Source: an uncultured Rhodospirillaceae bacterium
GTDB lineage: Bacteria; Pseudomonadota; Alphaproteobacteria; Azospirillales; Azospirillaceae
Length of the DNA: 64,000 bases
Assembly (NCBI GenBank): GCA_937927415.1
Contig: CALBDS010000032.1
Span: 1-64,000 of the forward strand
Direction of reading: 5' to 3'
Below are positions 1 to 8,038 of the stretch, piece after piece; position 1 is the stretch's first letter; the number at the start of each line of letters is the position of its first letter. A model generated the notes under the pieces. The model was not told where the DNA came from, made no database searches, and saw only the letters and a list, made by a program, of their open reading frames with translations. Position numbers and translations under genes: made by a program.

Positions 1-2
1 AC

Positions 3-638
3 TGGGCGATGACCCAGAACAACCTCGGCACCGCGCTACAGACGCTCGGGGAGCGTGAGTCCGGTACCGTCCGTCTGGAGGAGGCTGTCGCTGCCTTCCG
101 CGCCGCCCTGGAAGAATGCACCCGCGAGCGCACGCCGCTCGACTGGGCGATGACCCAGAACAACCTCGGCACCGCGCTACAGACGCTCGGGGAGCGCGAG
201 TCCGGTACGGTCCGTCTGGAGGAGGCCGTCGCCGCCTACCGCGCCGCTCTGGAGGAATACACCCGCGAGCGCACGCCGCTCCAATGGGCGACGACCCAGA
301 ACAACCTCGGCAACGCGCTACAGACGCTCGGGGAGCGTGAGTCCGGTACGGTCCGTCTGGAGGAGGCCGTCGCCGCCTACCGCGCCGCCCTGGAGGAGCG
401 GACCCGCGCCCGCACGCCGCTCGACTGGGCGATGAGTCTTGGAAACCAGGGCGTTGCGTTGGCAAGCCTTGCCGAACGGCGGCACGACGCCGACACCGCC
501 CGGCGGGCTTTGGCGCAGATCGAGCAAGCCCACGCAACCTTCCAAGACGCGGGGCATTTCGATGCCGCCTATTATGCGGCCCGCTTGCGGGAGACGCGGG
601 AACTGGTCGAGCGTCTGGCCGGCAGGGCGGCCCGCTGA
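3..638 (+). CDS. Tetratricopeptide-repeat protein, 5' end outside the window
   Basis: The reading frame is already open at the left edge, so only the C-terminal 211 residues or so are visible. They contain three nearly identical 47-residue units, each opening with TQNNLGTALQTLGERESG or a close variant and ending in ERTPLDWA/QWA, followed by one diverged unit and a short helical tail. The NLG...LG.R...A...Y..AL pattern is that of a TPR solenoid, which serves as a protein-interaction scaffold. The 47-residue period is longer than the classical 34 and resembles TPR arrays fused to CHAT, NB-ARC or caspase-like domains; any such N-terminal domain would lie upstream. No function can be assigned from this part alone. 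Confidence 0.8.
   Translation, partial: WAMTQNNLGTALQTLGERESGTVRLEEAVAAFRAALEECTRERTPLDWAMTQNNLGTALQTLGERESGTVRLEEAVAAYRAALEEYTRERTPLQWATTQNNLGNALQTLGERESGTVRLEEAVAAYRAALEERTRARTPLDWAMSLGNQGVALASLAERRHDADTARRALAQIEQAHATFQDAGHFDAAYYAARLRETRELVERLAGRAAR
9..431 (+). repeat. Three tandem 141-bp coding repeats (TPR units)
   Basis: Units at 9-149, 150-290 and 291-431 are almost identical at the DNA level, including silent positions, with only scattered substitutions. The phase is conserved at 141 bp (47 codons), so gain or loss of a unit keeps the reading frame. This points to recent duplication or ongoing gene conversion. The copy number may also be misassembled in short-read data. Confidence 0.9.
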
Positions 639-829
639 GGCGGGGGCCGCGACGGGTGGGCGCTGGCTGCCTCCGTCACCCGGTACCCCCGGGCGCCGGG
701 GTGCCCGGACGGGGGGAGGACGGGCGATGATTGCCGGGGGTGCTGCCGCCGCTCTGCTGGTTCTTGCCGGCCGGGCGGTGTAGCATCCCTCCTCGAGAGT
801 CATGAAGGCCGTAACCGCCTGTAGTCCCG

Positions 830-1801
830 ATGAGTGATCCCAAACGTCCCCCCCAGCCGCCCGCCCTGTCCCCCGCCGAGGGGCTGGGCATGGTGCTCGA
901 CGAGCATCTGCGGTGGATCGGCCAGTGGCACCGCGCCGCTTTCTACCGCGAAGGCCAGGGGGGTGAGAGCATGTCGGCCCCGGCGTCGTTCGCCGCCTGG
1001 TGCGCCGCCGCCCGCCGTGACGATCTGGCCCACCAGCCGGCGGTGGAAAAGCTCGCCACCGTTCACGAGCAGATGCACCGCCAGGCCAAGCTTTTGCTGA
1101 TGAAGGCCGCCGGCGGCGAGCCGCCCGACGAGGACGAGTATGAATCCGTCATGGGCCGGTTCGAGGAGTTCGTCACCCTGCTGCGGCGGGTGGAGCGCGC
1201 CTTTGGTGCCGCGGCGTCGGCGCTCGACCCGCTGACCGGCCTGCGGTCCCGCCGCGGGATGCAGGAGGCGCTGGAGCGGGAAATGAACCGCTTCCTGCGG
1301 TCCGGCAGCCCCTTCTGTCTGGTGCTGAGCGACATCGACAAGTTCAAATCGGTCAACGACACCTATGGCCACGACATCGGCGACCGGGTGCTGTCGCTGT
1401 TCGCCGCCGTCATCAGCCGCGGCATCCGCAGCTTTGACGAGGCGTTCCGCATGGGCGGCGAGGAATTCATCGTCTGCCTGAAGGAAACCACCCTGGACGA
1501 AGGCTTCCGGGTCATCGACCGGCTGCGCGCCGACCTGATGGACACCCCCATCCCCCTGCCCGACGGGCGGGTCATCGGCATCACCTCGTCGTTCGGCATC
1601 GTGGAGACGCAGCCGGGCGTGAGCGTGGACGAGATGATCATCCGTGCCGACAAGGCGCTGTACCACGCCAAGCATTCGGGGCGGAACCGGGTGGTCCGCT
1701 ACGGTGCCGATATGCCCATGGGGGACGAGGCGGCCCCGGCTCCTGCCGCCCCCGCCCCCGTTCCGGCCCCACGCCGCACCGCACCGCGGACGACCCGATG
1801 A
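830..1801 (+). CDS. Diguanylate cyclase with zinc-binding CZB domain (DgcZ-like)
   Basis: This 323-residue soluble protein makes cyclic di-GMP from two GTP. The GGDEF domain covers about residues 130-290 with the active-site motif GGEEF at 209-213. Exactly five residues upstream lies RSFD (200-203), a match to the RxxD product-inhibition site. The N-terminal 20-120 region looks like a CZB domain: H26, C58, H79 and H83 fall in the order and spacing of the three-His/one-Cys zinc site of E. coli DgcZ. Zinc occupancy probably controls the cyclase, by analogy with that family. The tail after residue 290 is Ala/Pro-rich and low in complexity. There is no membrane segment. The ribosome site before the ATG is weak. 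Confidence 0.9.
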   Translation: MSDPKRPPQPPALSPAEGLGMVLDEHLRWIGQWHRAAFYREGQGGESMSAPASFAAWCAAARRDDLAHQPAVEKLATVHEQMHRQAKLLLMKAAGGEPPDEDEYESVMGRFEEFVTLLRRVERAFGAAASALDPLTGLRSRRGMQEALEREMNRFLRSGSPFCLVLSDIDKFKSVNDTYGHDIGDRVLSLFAAVISRGIRSFDEAFRMGGEEFIVCLKETTLDEGFRVIDRLRADLMDTPIPLPDGRVIGITSSFGIVETQPGVSVDEMIIRADKALYHAKHSGRNRVVRYGADMPMGDEAAPAPAAPAPVPAPRRTAPRTTR

Positions 1802-1943
1802 CCGGGGGTGGAGAGACGGGGATCCGCGTGCGGGCCGCGGGCGGACGACGATTCGCCTTTCGCTGCGGGGCACACCTCTTTACACTCCGGCCGCTCCCTG
1901 TGCGTGTGACCCGCGCCCTGCCCGCTTTCCCCGTTCAGGCCCG

Positions 1944-2789
1944 ATGACCGCTTCCCCATCCCACGACGCCCGGAAATTCGCCGACCTCGGTCCCGTCCGC
2001 CACATCTGGGCGGTGGCGGCGGTCCATGCCGACCTCGACCGGCTGTCGGCGGTGCATCAGACCATCTGGCGCTATTTCCGCCCCGGCGACCGGCTGGTCT
2101 ATCTGGGCAACCTGATCGGCCACGGCGGGCGGGCGGTGGACACCATCAACACCATCCTTGCCTTCCGCCGGGCGCTCATCAGCCTGCCGGGGATGAAGGC
2201 CGACGACATCATCTATCTGCGCGGGGCGCAGGAAGAGATGTGGCAGAAGCTGTTGCAGCTTCAGTTCGCCCCCAACCCCCGCGACGTGCTGGAATGGATG
2301 CTGAACCAGGGGGTGGAAGGCACGCTGGCGTCCTATGGCGGGGCGGCGGATCAGGGGATGGCGGCGGCCCGCGGCGGCACCATGACGCTGGGCCGCTGGA
2401 CCCAGGCCCTGCGCACCGCCATGCAGTCGTGCCCCGGCCATTCCGAACTGTTCTCCGCCCTGCGCCGGGCCGCCTACACCCATCCCCCCATCGACGATGC
2501 GGCGGAGGGCGAGGGGGCCGGGGTGCTGCTGGTCAGCGCCGGGGTGGACCCGTCCCGCCCCTTCGGCCAGCAGGGGGACCGCTTCTGGTGGGGCGGCAGC
2601 GGCTTCGCCCGCCTGGACCGGCCCTATGCCGGTTTCCATCGGGTGGTGCGCGGCTGGGATCCCGCCGGCGGCGGGGTGGTCACCGACCGCATGGCGGTGA
2701 CCCTGGATGCCGGCTGCGGGCGCGGCGGGCCGCTGATGTGCGCCATCCTCGCCCCCGATGGCAGCCTTCTGGAAACTTTCCACGCCTGA
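1944..2789 (+). CDS. Metallophosphoesterase-fold protein with lost metal ligands
   Basis: This 281-residue protein follows the layout of calcineurin-like serine/threonine phosphatases, but its signature motifs are altered. The GDxHG position reads AVHAD (26-30), GDxxDRG reads GNLIGHGG (55-62), and GNHE reads GAQE (94-97). The N-terminal half otherwise aligns well with the family, for example WRYFRPGDRLVYLGN. Loss of the Asp, Asn and His ligands argues against ordinary two-metal catalysis, so this may be a binding or regulatory pseudo-enzyme. The ATG at 1944 is chosen because homology begins soon after it; longer in-frame starts would run into the preceding cyclase gene. The role is unknown. 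Confidence 0.75.
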   Translation: MTASPSHDARKFADLGPVRHIWAVAAVHADLDRLSAVHQTIWRYFRPGDRLVYLGNLIGHGGRAVDTINTILAFRRALISLPGMKADDIIYLRGAQEEMWQKLLQLQFAPNPRDVLEWMLNQGVEGTLASYGGAADQGMAAARGGTMTLGRWTQALRTAMQSCPGHSELFSALRRAAYTHPPIDDAAEGEGAGVLLVSAGVDPSRPFGQQGDRFWWGGSGFARLDRPYAGFHRVVRGWDPAGGGVVTDRMAVTLDAGCGRGGPLMCAILAPDGSLLETFHA

Positions 2790-3076
2790 ACGGCGGGGAT
2801 GCCGTCCCCTCGACCGGATGTTTCGTACGCTCCGGGATTTTTGTTCGTATCACCTTCCCGTCCGTCTGTTGCGGCCTATGTGACATCCTGTTGCCGCTGG
2901 CACCACGCGTCCCGGAGGAATCCGGGGCCGATCCTCTTTCCTGACTTTTTTCGTCGGTTACAGTGAACCGGACGCCCTTTGCTTTCGTATGAAACGGTAA
3001 CAGGGCGTGCGGATGGCTGTTGTGTCTTGGGCGGAAAACCGCACGGGCCGCTGGGACGGAAGGAAAGGGTGACGGC

Positions 3077-3967
3077 ATGGCCTACATCGACGATCCCGAA
3101 ACGCAGAAAGCCAACCTGAGCTTCATCAAGGCGTCCATGCGCGAACCCCTGCTGTCGCGCGACCACGAATTCGATCTGGCCCGCAAATGGCGGGAGGACG
3201 GAAACGAACGGGCGCTGCACGAGCTGGTCCGCGCCTACACCCGGCTGGTGGTGGCGACCGCCGCGCGTTTCCGCAACTACGGCCTGCCCATGGGCGATCT
3301 GGTGCAGGAAGGCAACGTCGGCCTGATGCAGGCGGCCAGCCGGTTCGAGCCGGACCGCGAGGTGCGCTTCTCCACCTATGCCGCGTGGTGGATCCGGTCA
3401 GCGATGCAGGATTACATCCTGCGCAACTGGTCGATCGTGCGCACCGGCACCACCGCGGCGCAGAAATCGCTGTTCTTCAACCTGCGCCGCCTGCGCGCCC
3501 GCATCGAAGGCTCCGGCCAGGGCGGCAACGGCCTGACCACCGAGGGCCGCGCCTGGATCGCCGAGGAGCTTCAGGTGGACGTGGCCGAGGTGGAAGCCAT
3601 GGAAATGCGTCTGGCCGCTTCCGACCAGTCGCTGAACGCCCCGGTCGCCGACGGTTCGGACGATGATTGGCAGGATTTCCTCGCCGACCAGCGGCCCAGC
3701 CCGGAAGAGGTGGTCATCGGCATGCGCGACGCCGACACCCGGTCGCAATGGCTGGCCGAGGCGCTGGGCGAGCTGTCCCCGCGCGAACGCACCATCATCC
3801 AGGAACGCCGCCTGCGCGAAGAGGGGGCGACCCTGGAGGAACTGGGCCGTGAACTGGGCGTCAGCAAGGAACGGGTGCGCCAGCTTGAGCACCGGGCGAT
3901 GATGAAGCTGCGCCAGTCGATGCTGAAACGGGTGGAAGGGCACGAAGACCTGCTGGTTGACGCCTGA
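3077..3967 (+). CDS. rpoH: RNA polymerase heat-shock sigma factor RpoH (sigma-32)
   Basis: This 296-residue group-3 sigma-70 family factor directs RNA polymerase to heat-shock promoters. Region 2 is clear (GDLVQEGNVGLMQAASRFEP, then FSTYAAWWIRSAMQDYILRN). It is followed by QKSLFFNLRRLRARI, the RpoH-specific box, and a C-terminal region-4 helix-turn-helix (LGVSKERVRQLEHRAM). The ATG at 3077 has a purine-rich ribosome site (GGAAGGAAAGGG) and begins at the family's usual N-terminus. Alphaproteobacteria often carry two or more rpoH paralogues; which one this is cannot be told. The likely targets hslVU lie 4 kb away, but a specific promoter link was not established. Confidence 0.95.
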   Translation: MAYIDDPETQKANLSFIKASMREPLLSRDHEFDLARKWREDGNERALHELVRAYTRLVVATAARFRNYGLPMGDLVQEGNVGLMQAASRFEPDREVRFSTYAAWWIRSAMQDYILRNWSIVRTGTTAAQKSLFFNLRRLRARIEGSGQGGNGLTTEGRAWIAEELQVDVAEVEAMEMRLAASDQSLNAPVADGSDDDWQDFLADQRPSPEEVVIGMRDADTRSQWLAEALGELSPRERTIIQERRLREEGATLEELGRELGVSKERVRQLEHRAMMKLRQSMLKRVEGHEDLLVDA

Positions 3968-4000
3968 TCCCTGCCCTCCCTTTTCCGTCCATCCGCCCAT

Positions 4001-4034
4001 GAAAAAGGCGGGCGCCGGTTCCCCGGCGCCCGCC
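4001..4034 (-). terminator. Rho-independent terminator of the chemoreceptor gene
   Basis: A perfect 12-bp GC stem (4007-4018 with 4023-4034, loop of four) is followed on the minus strand by TTTTTC. It lies 37 bp past the stop codon of the minus-strand chemoreceptor gene. It also faces the end of rpoH, but the plus-strand side lacks a T-run. Confidence 0.9.
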
Positions 4035-4070
4035 TGTCCATCCCTCCCATAGAGGGAAGCAGGGAGGCCG

Positions 4071-5762
4071 TCAGGCCGCCCGCACGTCCTCCAGGAAGCG
4101 GCCCACTTCCGAGCGCAGCGATTCCGCCTGCCCCGTCAGCAGCCGGGCGGCGGTCAGCACGTCGCCCGCCGCGTGGCTGGTGGTTTCCGCCCCGCCGTGA
4201 ATGCTGGTGACGTTGCGCGCCACCTCTTCGGTGCCGGCCACCGCTTCCATGGTGTTGCGGCCGATTTCCTGGGTGGCGATGGACTGTTGCTCCACCGCCC
4301 CGGCCACGCTGGTGGACAGTTGCTCCAGCCGGCGGATGATGTCCGAGACGTCGTGAATGGCGGTGCCGGTTTCCAGGGCGACGCGCTGCACCTCGGCGAT
4401 CTGTTCCTCGATCTGCTCGGTGGCCTGGGCCGTCTGGTTGGCCAGCGTCTTCACCTCCGACGCCACCACGGCGAAGCCCTTGCCGGCCTCCCCGGCGCGG
4501 GCCGCTTCGATGGTGGCGTTGAGCGCCAAAAGGTTGGTCTGCTGGGCGATGGAGGAAATCAGCTTCACCACGTCGCCGATGGACTGGCTGACCCCTTCCA
4601 GCCCCTTGACCAGTTCGGTGGTGCGCAGCGCGCGGGCGATGGCCTCGGCCCCGATGTCGCGGGACACGGCGGCGGTGGTGCTGACCTCGCGCAGGGATGC
4701 GCTCAACTCCTCGGTGGCCGATGCCACGGACTGGACGTTGGCGGTGGTCTGCTCCGTCGCCGCCGCGACGGTGGAGGCGCGTTCGGTGGTGTCTTCGGCC
4801 ATGCCGGTCAGGGATTGCGCGGTGTCGCGCAGACGCACGGCGGCCCGGACCTGTTCTTCCAGCAGCGAACGGACCTGAGCCTCGAAGCGGGCGGTGGTCT
4901 GTTCGATGCGCTGGGCGCGCTGTTCACGGGCGCGGCTTTCCTGCATCTGTGCCTCTTCCAACTGCACGCGCGCCTGCGCGTTCTCGCGGAAGGTTTCCAG
5001 GGCGGCGGCCATGGCACCGATCTCGTCGCGGCGATCACGGTCGGGCACGGTCACCGACAGGTTGCCGCCGGCCAGTTCCTTCATCGATCCCACCAGATGC
5101 GCCAGCGGCACGGTGATGCTGCGCCCGATCAGGGTGGCGGCGACCAGCAGGACGATGCCGATGGCGACGATGCCGCTCCCGGCGGTCCAACCGGTGGCCC
5201 ACAGGGCCGCTTCCACGTCGGTGAAATAGAGGCCGGAGCCGATCACCCAGCCCCACGGTTCGAACTGACGGACGTAGGAGATCTTTTCCTGCCGCTTGTC
5301 GCTGTTGGGCAGCTTTTGCGAATAGGACAGGAACCCCGCCTTCCCCGGCCCCGATGCCGCCTCGACGAACATGCGGTAGACGGGATCGCCGTCGGGGGTT
5401 TTGAAATCCCACATGCTTTTGCCCACGTCGCCGGGGCGTTTGGGATGGGCGACCAGGGTGGCGTTGCCGGTGGTGTTGATCCAGAAATACTCATCGCCTT
5501 CATAGCGCAGGCCGGTGATAAGGTCGCGGGCGGCTTTCTGCGCCTGATCGCGGGTCATCTCGCCGGCCCGTTCCTTGGCCTCCAGCCCGGCGGCGATGCC
5601 GGCGGCCACCTCCACCACATTGCGCAGCTTGGTCCGGCGGTCCTCCATCATCCGGGTGTGGATGGACAACAGAACCACCAGAAGAATCATCCCCAAGCCC
5701 ACCAGCGCCAGAACCGTCGGCAGGTGGACCCGCAGGCTGACCTGAATGTCACGAAAGCGCAT
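4071..5762 (-). CDS. Methyl-accepting chemotaxis protein with single Cache domain
   Basis: This 563-residue transmembrane chemoreceptor passes ligand signals to CheA/CheW. One membrane helix lies near residues 13-33. The periplasmic sensor that follows is of the sCache_2 type (GDEYFWINTTGNATLVAHP, and later YVRQFEPWGWVIGSGLYF). A second membrane helix near 190-212 leads to HAMP and a cytoplasmic signalling hairpin with the invariant tip NATIEAARAGEAGKGFAVV. sCache_2 receptors usually bind small carboxylates or other small organic ligands; the ligand here is unknown. There is no C-terminal CheR/CheB pentapeptide tether. The gene stands alone, closed by its own terminator. Confidence 0.93.
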   Translation of the reverse strand: MRFRDIQVSLRVHLPTVLALVGLGMILLVVLLSIHTRMMEDRRTKLRNVVEVAAGIAAGLEAKERAGEMTRDQAQKAARDLITGLRYEGDEYFWINTTGNATLVAHPKRPGDVGKSMWDFKTPDGDPVYRMFVEAASGPGKAGFLSYSQKLPNSDKRQEKISYVRQFEPWGWVIGSGLYFTDVEAALWATGWTAGSGIVAIGIVLLVAATLIGRSITVPLAHLVGSMKELAGGNLSVTVPDRDRRDEIGAMAAALETFRENAQARVQLEEAQMQESRAREQRAQRIEQTTARFEAQVRSLLEEQVRAAVRLRDTAQSLTGMAEDTTERASTVAAATEQTTANVQSVASATEELSASLREVSTTAAVSRDIGAEAIARALRTTELVKGLEGVSQSIGDVVKLISSIAQQTNLLALNATIEAARAGEAGKGFAVVASEVKTLANQTAQATEQIEEQIAEVQRVALETGTAIHDVSDIIRRLEQLSTSVAGAVEQQSIATQEIGRNTMEAVAGTEEVARNVTSIHGGAETTSHAAGDVLTAARLLTGQAESLRSEVGRFLEDVRAA

Positions 5763-5805
5763 GACCGTCCCAATTCATGTCCGCAAAAGCGTTTGTGACG
5801 GTCTT

Positions 5806-5862
5806 ATGACGTATCGGGAGGGATATCAAGAAGTTGCGTAAAATGCGACGAAATGACGTATC
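5806..5862 (-). promoter_or_regulatory. Paired 10-bp direct repeats upstream of the chemoreceptor
   Basis: ATGACGTATC occurs at 5806-5815 and again at 5853-5862, 44 and 91 bp before the receptor start. The pair could be a regulator binding site. No matching regulator is adjacent, and the sequence between them (AT-rich, with possible promoter elements) is otherwise unremarkable. Confidence 0.35.
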
Positions 5863-5969
5863 ACTCAAATTCCCCTGAAGATAAATAATGCAACCATAAA
5901 ATTATCAAGCGCGCGGGAAATGCGACATTATCATTCGCTGATATAAAAACAATGTGATAAAAAGCGGAT

Positions 5970-6045
5970 CCAAGGGCCATACGGCCCTTGGCCGGGGATG
6001 GTGAAGGGGCGGGACAGCCCCTTCGCGGGCGCCCAAGGGGCGCCC
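5970..6045. repeat. Dispersed palindromic intergenic element, copy 1
   Basis: Three consecutive hairpins lie just past the end of hslU: 5970-5978 with 5983-5991 (CCAAGGGCC / GGCCCTTGG), 6004-6010 with 6017-6023, and 6027-6033 with 6039-6045. The first hairpin recurs almost unchanged near 20710 and 63359. The AT-rich stretch 5870-5965 to its left has no gene. Confidence 0.8.
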
Positions 6046-6049
6046 CTCT

Positions 6050-7360
6050 TTACAGAATGAACTTCGACAGATCGGTGTTCTTGGCCAGCCCGCCCACATG
6101 ATCGCGGACATAGGCGGCGTCGATGGTCACCGTCTGCCCCGACTGGTCGGAGGCGGTGAAGCTGATGTCCTCCAGCAGCCGTTCCAGCACCGTGTGCAGG
6201 CGGCGTGCGCCGATGTTCTCCACGGTGGTGTTGATCTCCACCGCCAGCCGGGCCAACTCGTCGATGGCCTCGTCGGTGAAGGAGAGCGTCACGTCCTCGG
6301 TCCCCAGCAGCGCCACGTACTGTTTGATGAGGCTGGCTTCCGGCTCGGTCAGGATGCGCTTGAAATCGTCCTGGGTCAGCGGCTTCAGCTCCACCCGGAT
6401 GGGCAGGCGTCCCTGAAGCTCGGGCAGCAGGTCCGACGGCTTGGCGACGTGGAAGGCGCCGGATGCGATGAACAGGATGTGGTCGGTCTTCACCGCCCCG
6501 TGCTTGGTGCTGACGGTGGTGCCCTCGATCAGCGGCAGCAGGTCGCGCTGCACGCCCTCGCGGCTGACGTCGGCCCCGCCCTTGTACTCCGACCGGGCGG
6601 TGATCTTGTCGATTTCGTCCAGGAAGACGATGCCGTTCTGCTCCACCGCGCGGATGGCCTCGCCCACCACCTTTTCCTGGTCCAGCAGCTTGTCGGATTC
6701 CTCGGCCATCAGGACGGCGTAGCTTTCCGATACGGTCATGCGGCGGGATTTGGTGCGCCCGCCCAGGGCTTTGCCGAACAGGTCGTTGAGGTTCATCATG
6801 CCCATCTGTGCCCCCGGCATGCCGGGAATGTCGAAGGTGGGCAGTCCCCCGCCGGTGTCGGCCACCTGGACCTCGATCTCGGCGTCGTTGAGGGAGCCTT
6901 CGCGCAGCTTCTTGCGGAACTTCTGGCGGGTGTCGGCGCCGGCGGTGTCGCCGCACAGCGCGTCGAGCACCCGTTCCTCGGCCCGCCCTTCGGCTTTGGC
7001 CGCCACTTCCTTGCGCAGGCGTTCGCGGGTCATGGAGATGGAAATCTCCACCAGATCGCGGACGATCTGTTCCACGTCGCGGCCGACGTAGCCGACTTCG
7101 GTGAATTTGGTGGCTTCCACCTTCAGGAACGGCGCCTGGGCCAGCCGGGCCAGCCGGCGGGCGATTTCGGTCTTGCCGACGCCGGTCGGGCCGATCATCA
7201 GGATGTTCTTGGGCTGCACCTCTTCGCGCAGACCCTCGGGCAGTTGCTGGCGGCGCCAGCGGTTGCGCAGCGCGATGGCGACGGCGCGCTTGGCCTCGCC
7301 CTGGCCGACGATGTAGCGGTCGAGTTCGGAAACGATCTCACGGGGGCTGAAGGAGGTCAT
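6050..7360 (-). CDS. hslU: ATP-dependent protease ATPase subunit HslU
   Basis: This 436-residue AAA+ unfoldase feeds substrates to the HslV peptidase. Visible motifs are Walker A GPTGVGKT (57-64), the pore loop GYVGRDVE, Walker B IVFLDEIDK and the sensor/arginine region near GRLPIRVELKPL. The protein ends in DLSKFIL, the C-terminal tail that docks into HslV. Length matches the family. It lies 14 bp downstream of hslV on the same strand, so the two form an operon. The ATG at 7360 follows the hslV stop and has GGTTGCAG upstream. Confidence 0.97.
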   Translation of the reverse strand: MTSFSPREIVSELDRYIVGQGEAKRAVAIALRNRWRRQQLPEGLREEVQPKNILMIGPTGVGKTEIARRLARLAQAPFLKVEATKFTEVGYVGRDVEQIVRDLVEISISMTRERLRKEVAAKAEGRAEERVLDALCGDTAGADTRQKFRKKLREGSLNDAEIEVQVADTGGGLPTFDIPGMPGAQMGMMNLNDLFGKALGGRTKSRRMTVSESYAVLMAEESDKLLDQEKVVGEAIRAVEQNGIVFLDEIDKITARSEYKGGADVSREGVQRDLLPLIEGTTVSTKHGAVKTDHILFIASGAFHVAKPSDLLPELQGRLPIRVELKPLTQDDFKRILTEPEASLIKQYVALLGTEDVTLSFTDEAIDELARLAVEINTTVENIGARRLHTVLERLLEDISFTASDQSGQTVTIDAAYVRDHVGGLAKNTDLSKFIL

Positions 7361-7374
7361 GGCTGCAACCGCTC

Positions 7375-7935
7375 TCACAGGGATTCCAGGGTGACGTTCT
7401 CGTTGGTGTAGACGCAGATGCCGGCGGCGATCTTCATCGCCTTGCGGGCGATGGCCTCGGCGTCCAGCCCGTCCACGTCGATCAGCGCGCGGGCCGCCGA
7501 CAGGGCATAGGACCCGCCCGATCCGATGCCGATGATGCCGTCCTCCGGCTCCAGCACGTCGCCGTTGCCGGTCAGCACCAGGCTGACGCTGGTGTCCGCC
7601 ACCGCCATCATCGCTTCCAGCCGCCGCAGATAGCGGTCGGTGCGCCAGTCCTTGGCCAGTTCGACGCAGGCGCGGGTCAGTTGGCCGGGGTGCTGTTCCA
7701 GCTTGGCTTCCAGCCGCTCGAACAGGGTGAAGGCGTCCGCCGTCGCCCCGGCGAAGCCGGCCAGAACCGAACCGCCGGCCAGCGGGCGCACCTTGCGGGC
7801 GTTGGATTTCATCACCGTCTGTCCGAACGACACCTGTCCGTCGCCGGCCACCACCACGCGGCCCCCCTTGCGGACGCACAGAATGGTCGTGCCGTGCCAC
7901 TGGATGGGGTCGTGGGGGGAGGAATGTGTGGTCAT
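7375..7935 (-). CDS. hslV: ATP-dependent protease peptidase subunit HslV
   Basis: This 186-residue N-terminal-threonine peptidase of the proteasome-like family assembles as a double ring capped by HslU. Maturation would remove the first 15 residues, exposing T16 in HGTTILCVRK. GDGQVSFGQTVMK and GIGSGGSYALSAARAL are family hallmarks. The N-terminal extension before HGTT is longer than in E. coli but common in alphaproteobacteria. It is the first gene of the hslVU pair. No clear sigma-32 promoter was recognised in the 103 bp upstream. Confidence 0.97.
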   Translation of the reverse strand: MTTHSSPHDPIQWHGTTILCVRKGGRVVVAGDGQVSFGQTVMKSNARKVRPLAGGSVLAGFAGATADAFTLFERLEAKLEQHPGQLTRACVELAKDWRTDRYLRRLEAMMAVADTSVSLVLTGNGDVLEPEDGIIGIGSGGSYALSAARALIDVDGLDAEAIARKAMKIAAGICVYTNENVTLESL

Positions 7936-8038
7936 CTGATCCGCCTGTTGTGGCCGGACACCGCGGGCGCCGCCATGGCCGCCCGTCGTATGGTCCGCCG
8001 GATTAGGTGAGAACGTACCTTAACAAAACGATGCCGGT

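Noticed and set aside
6050..7900. A single 616-codon frame covering hslU and part of hslV
   Set aside because: The upstream portion is out of frame with hslV; hslU starts at 7360 with a normal N-terminus, so there is no fusion.
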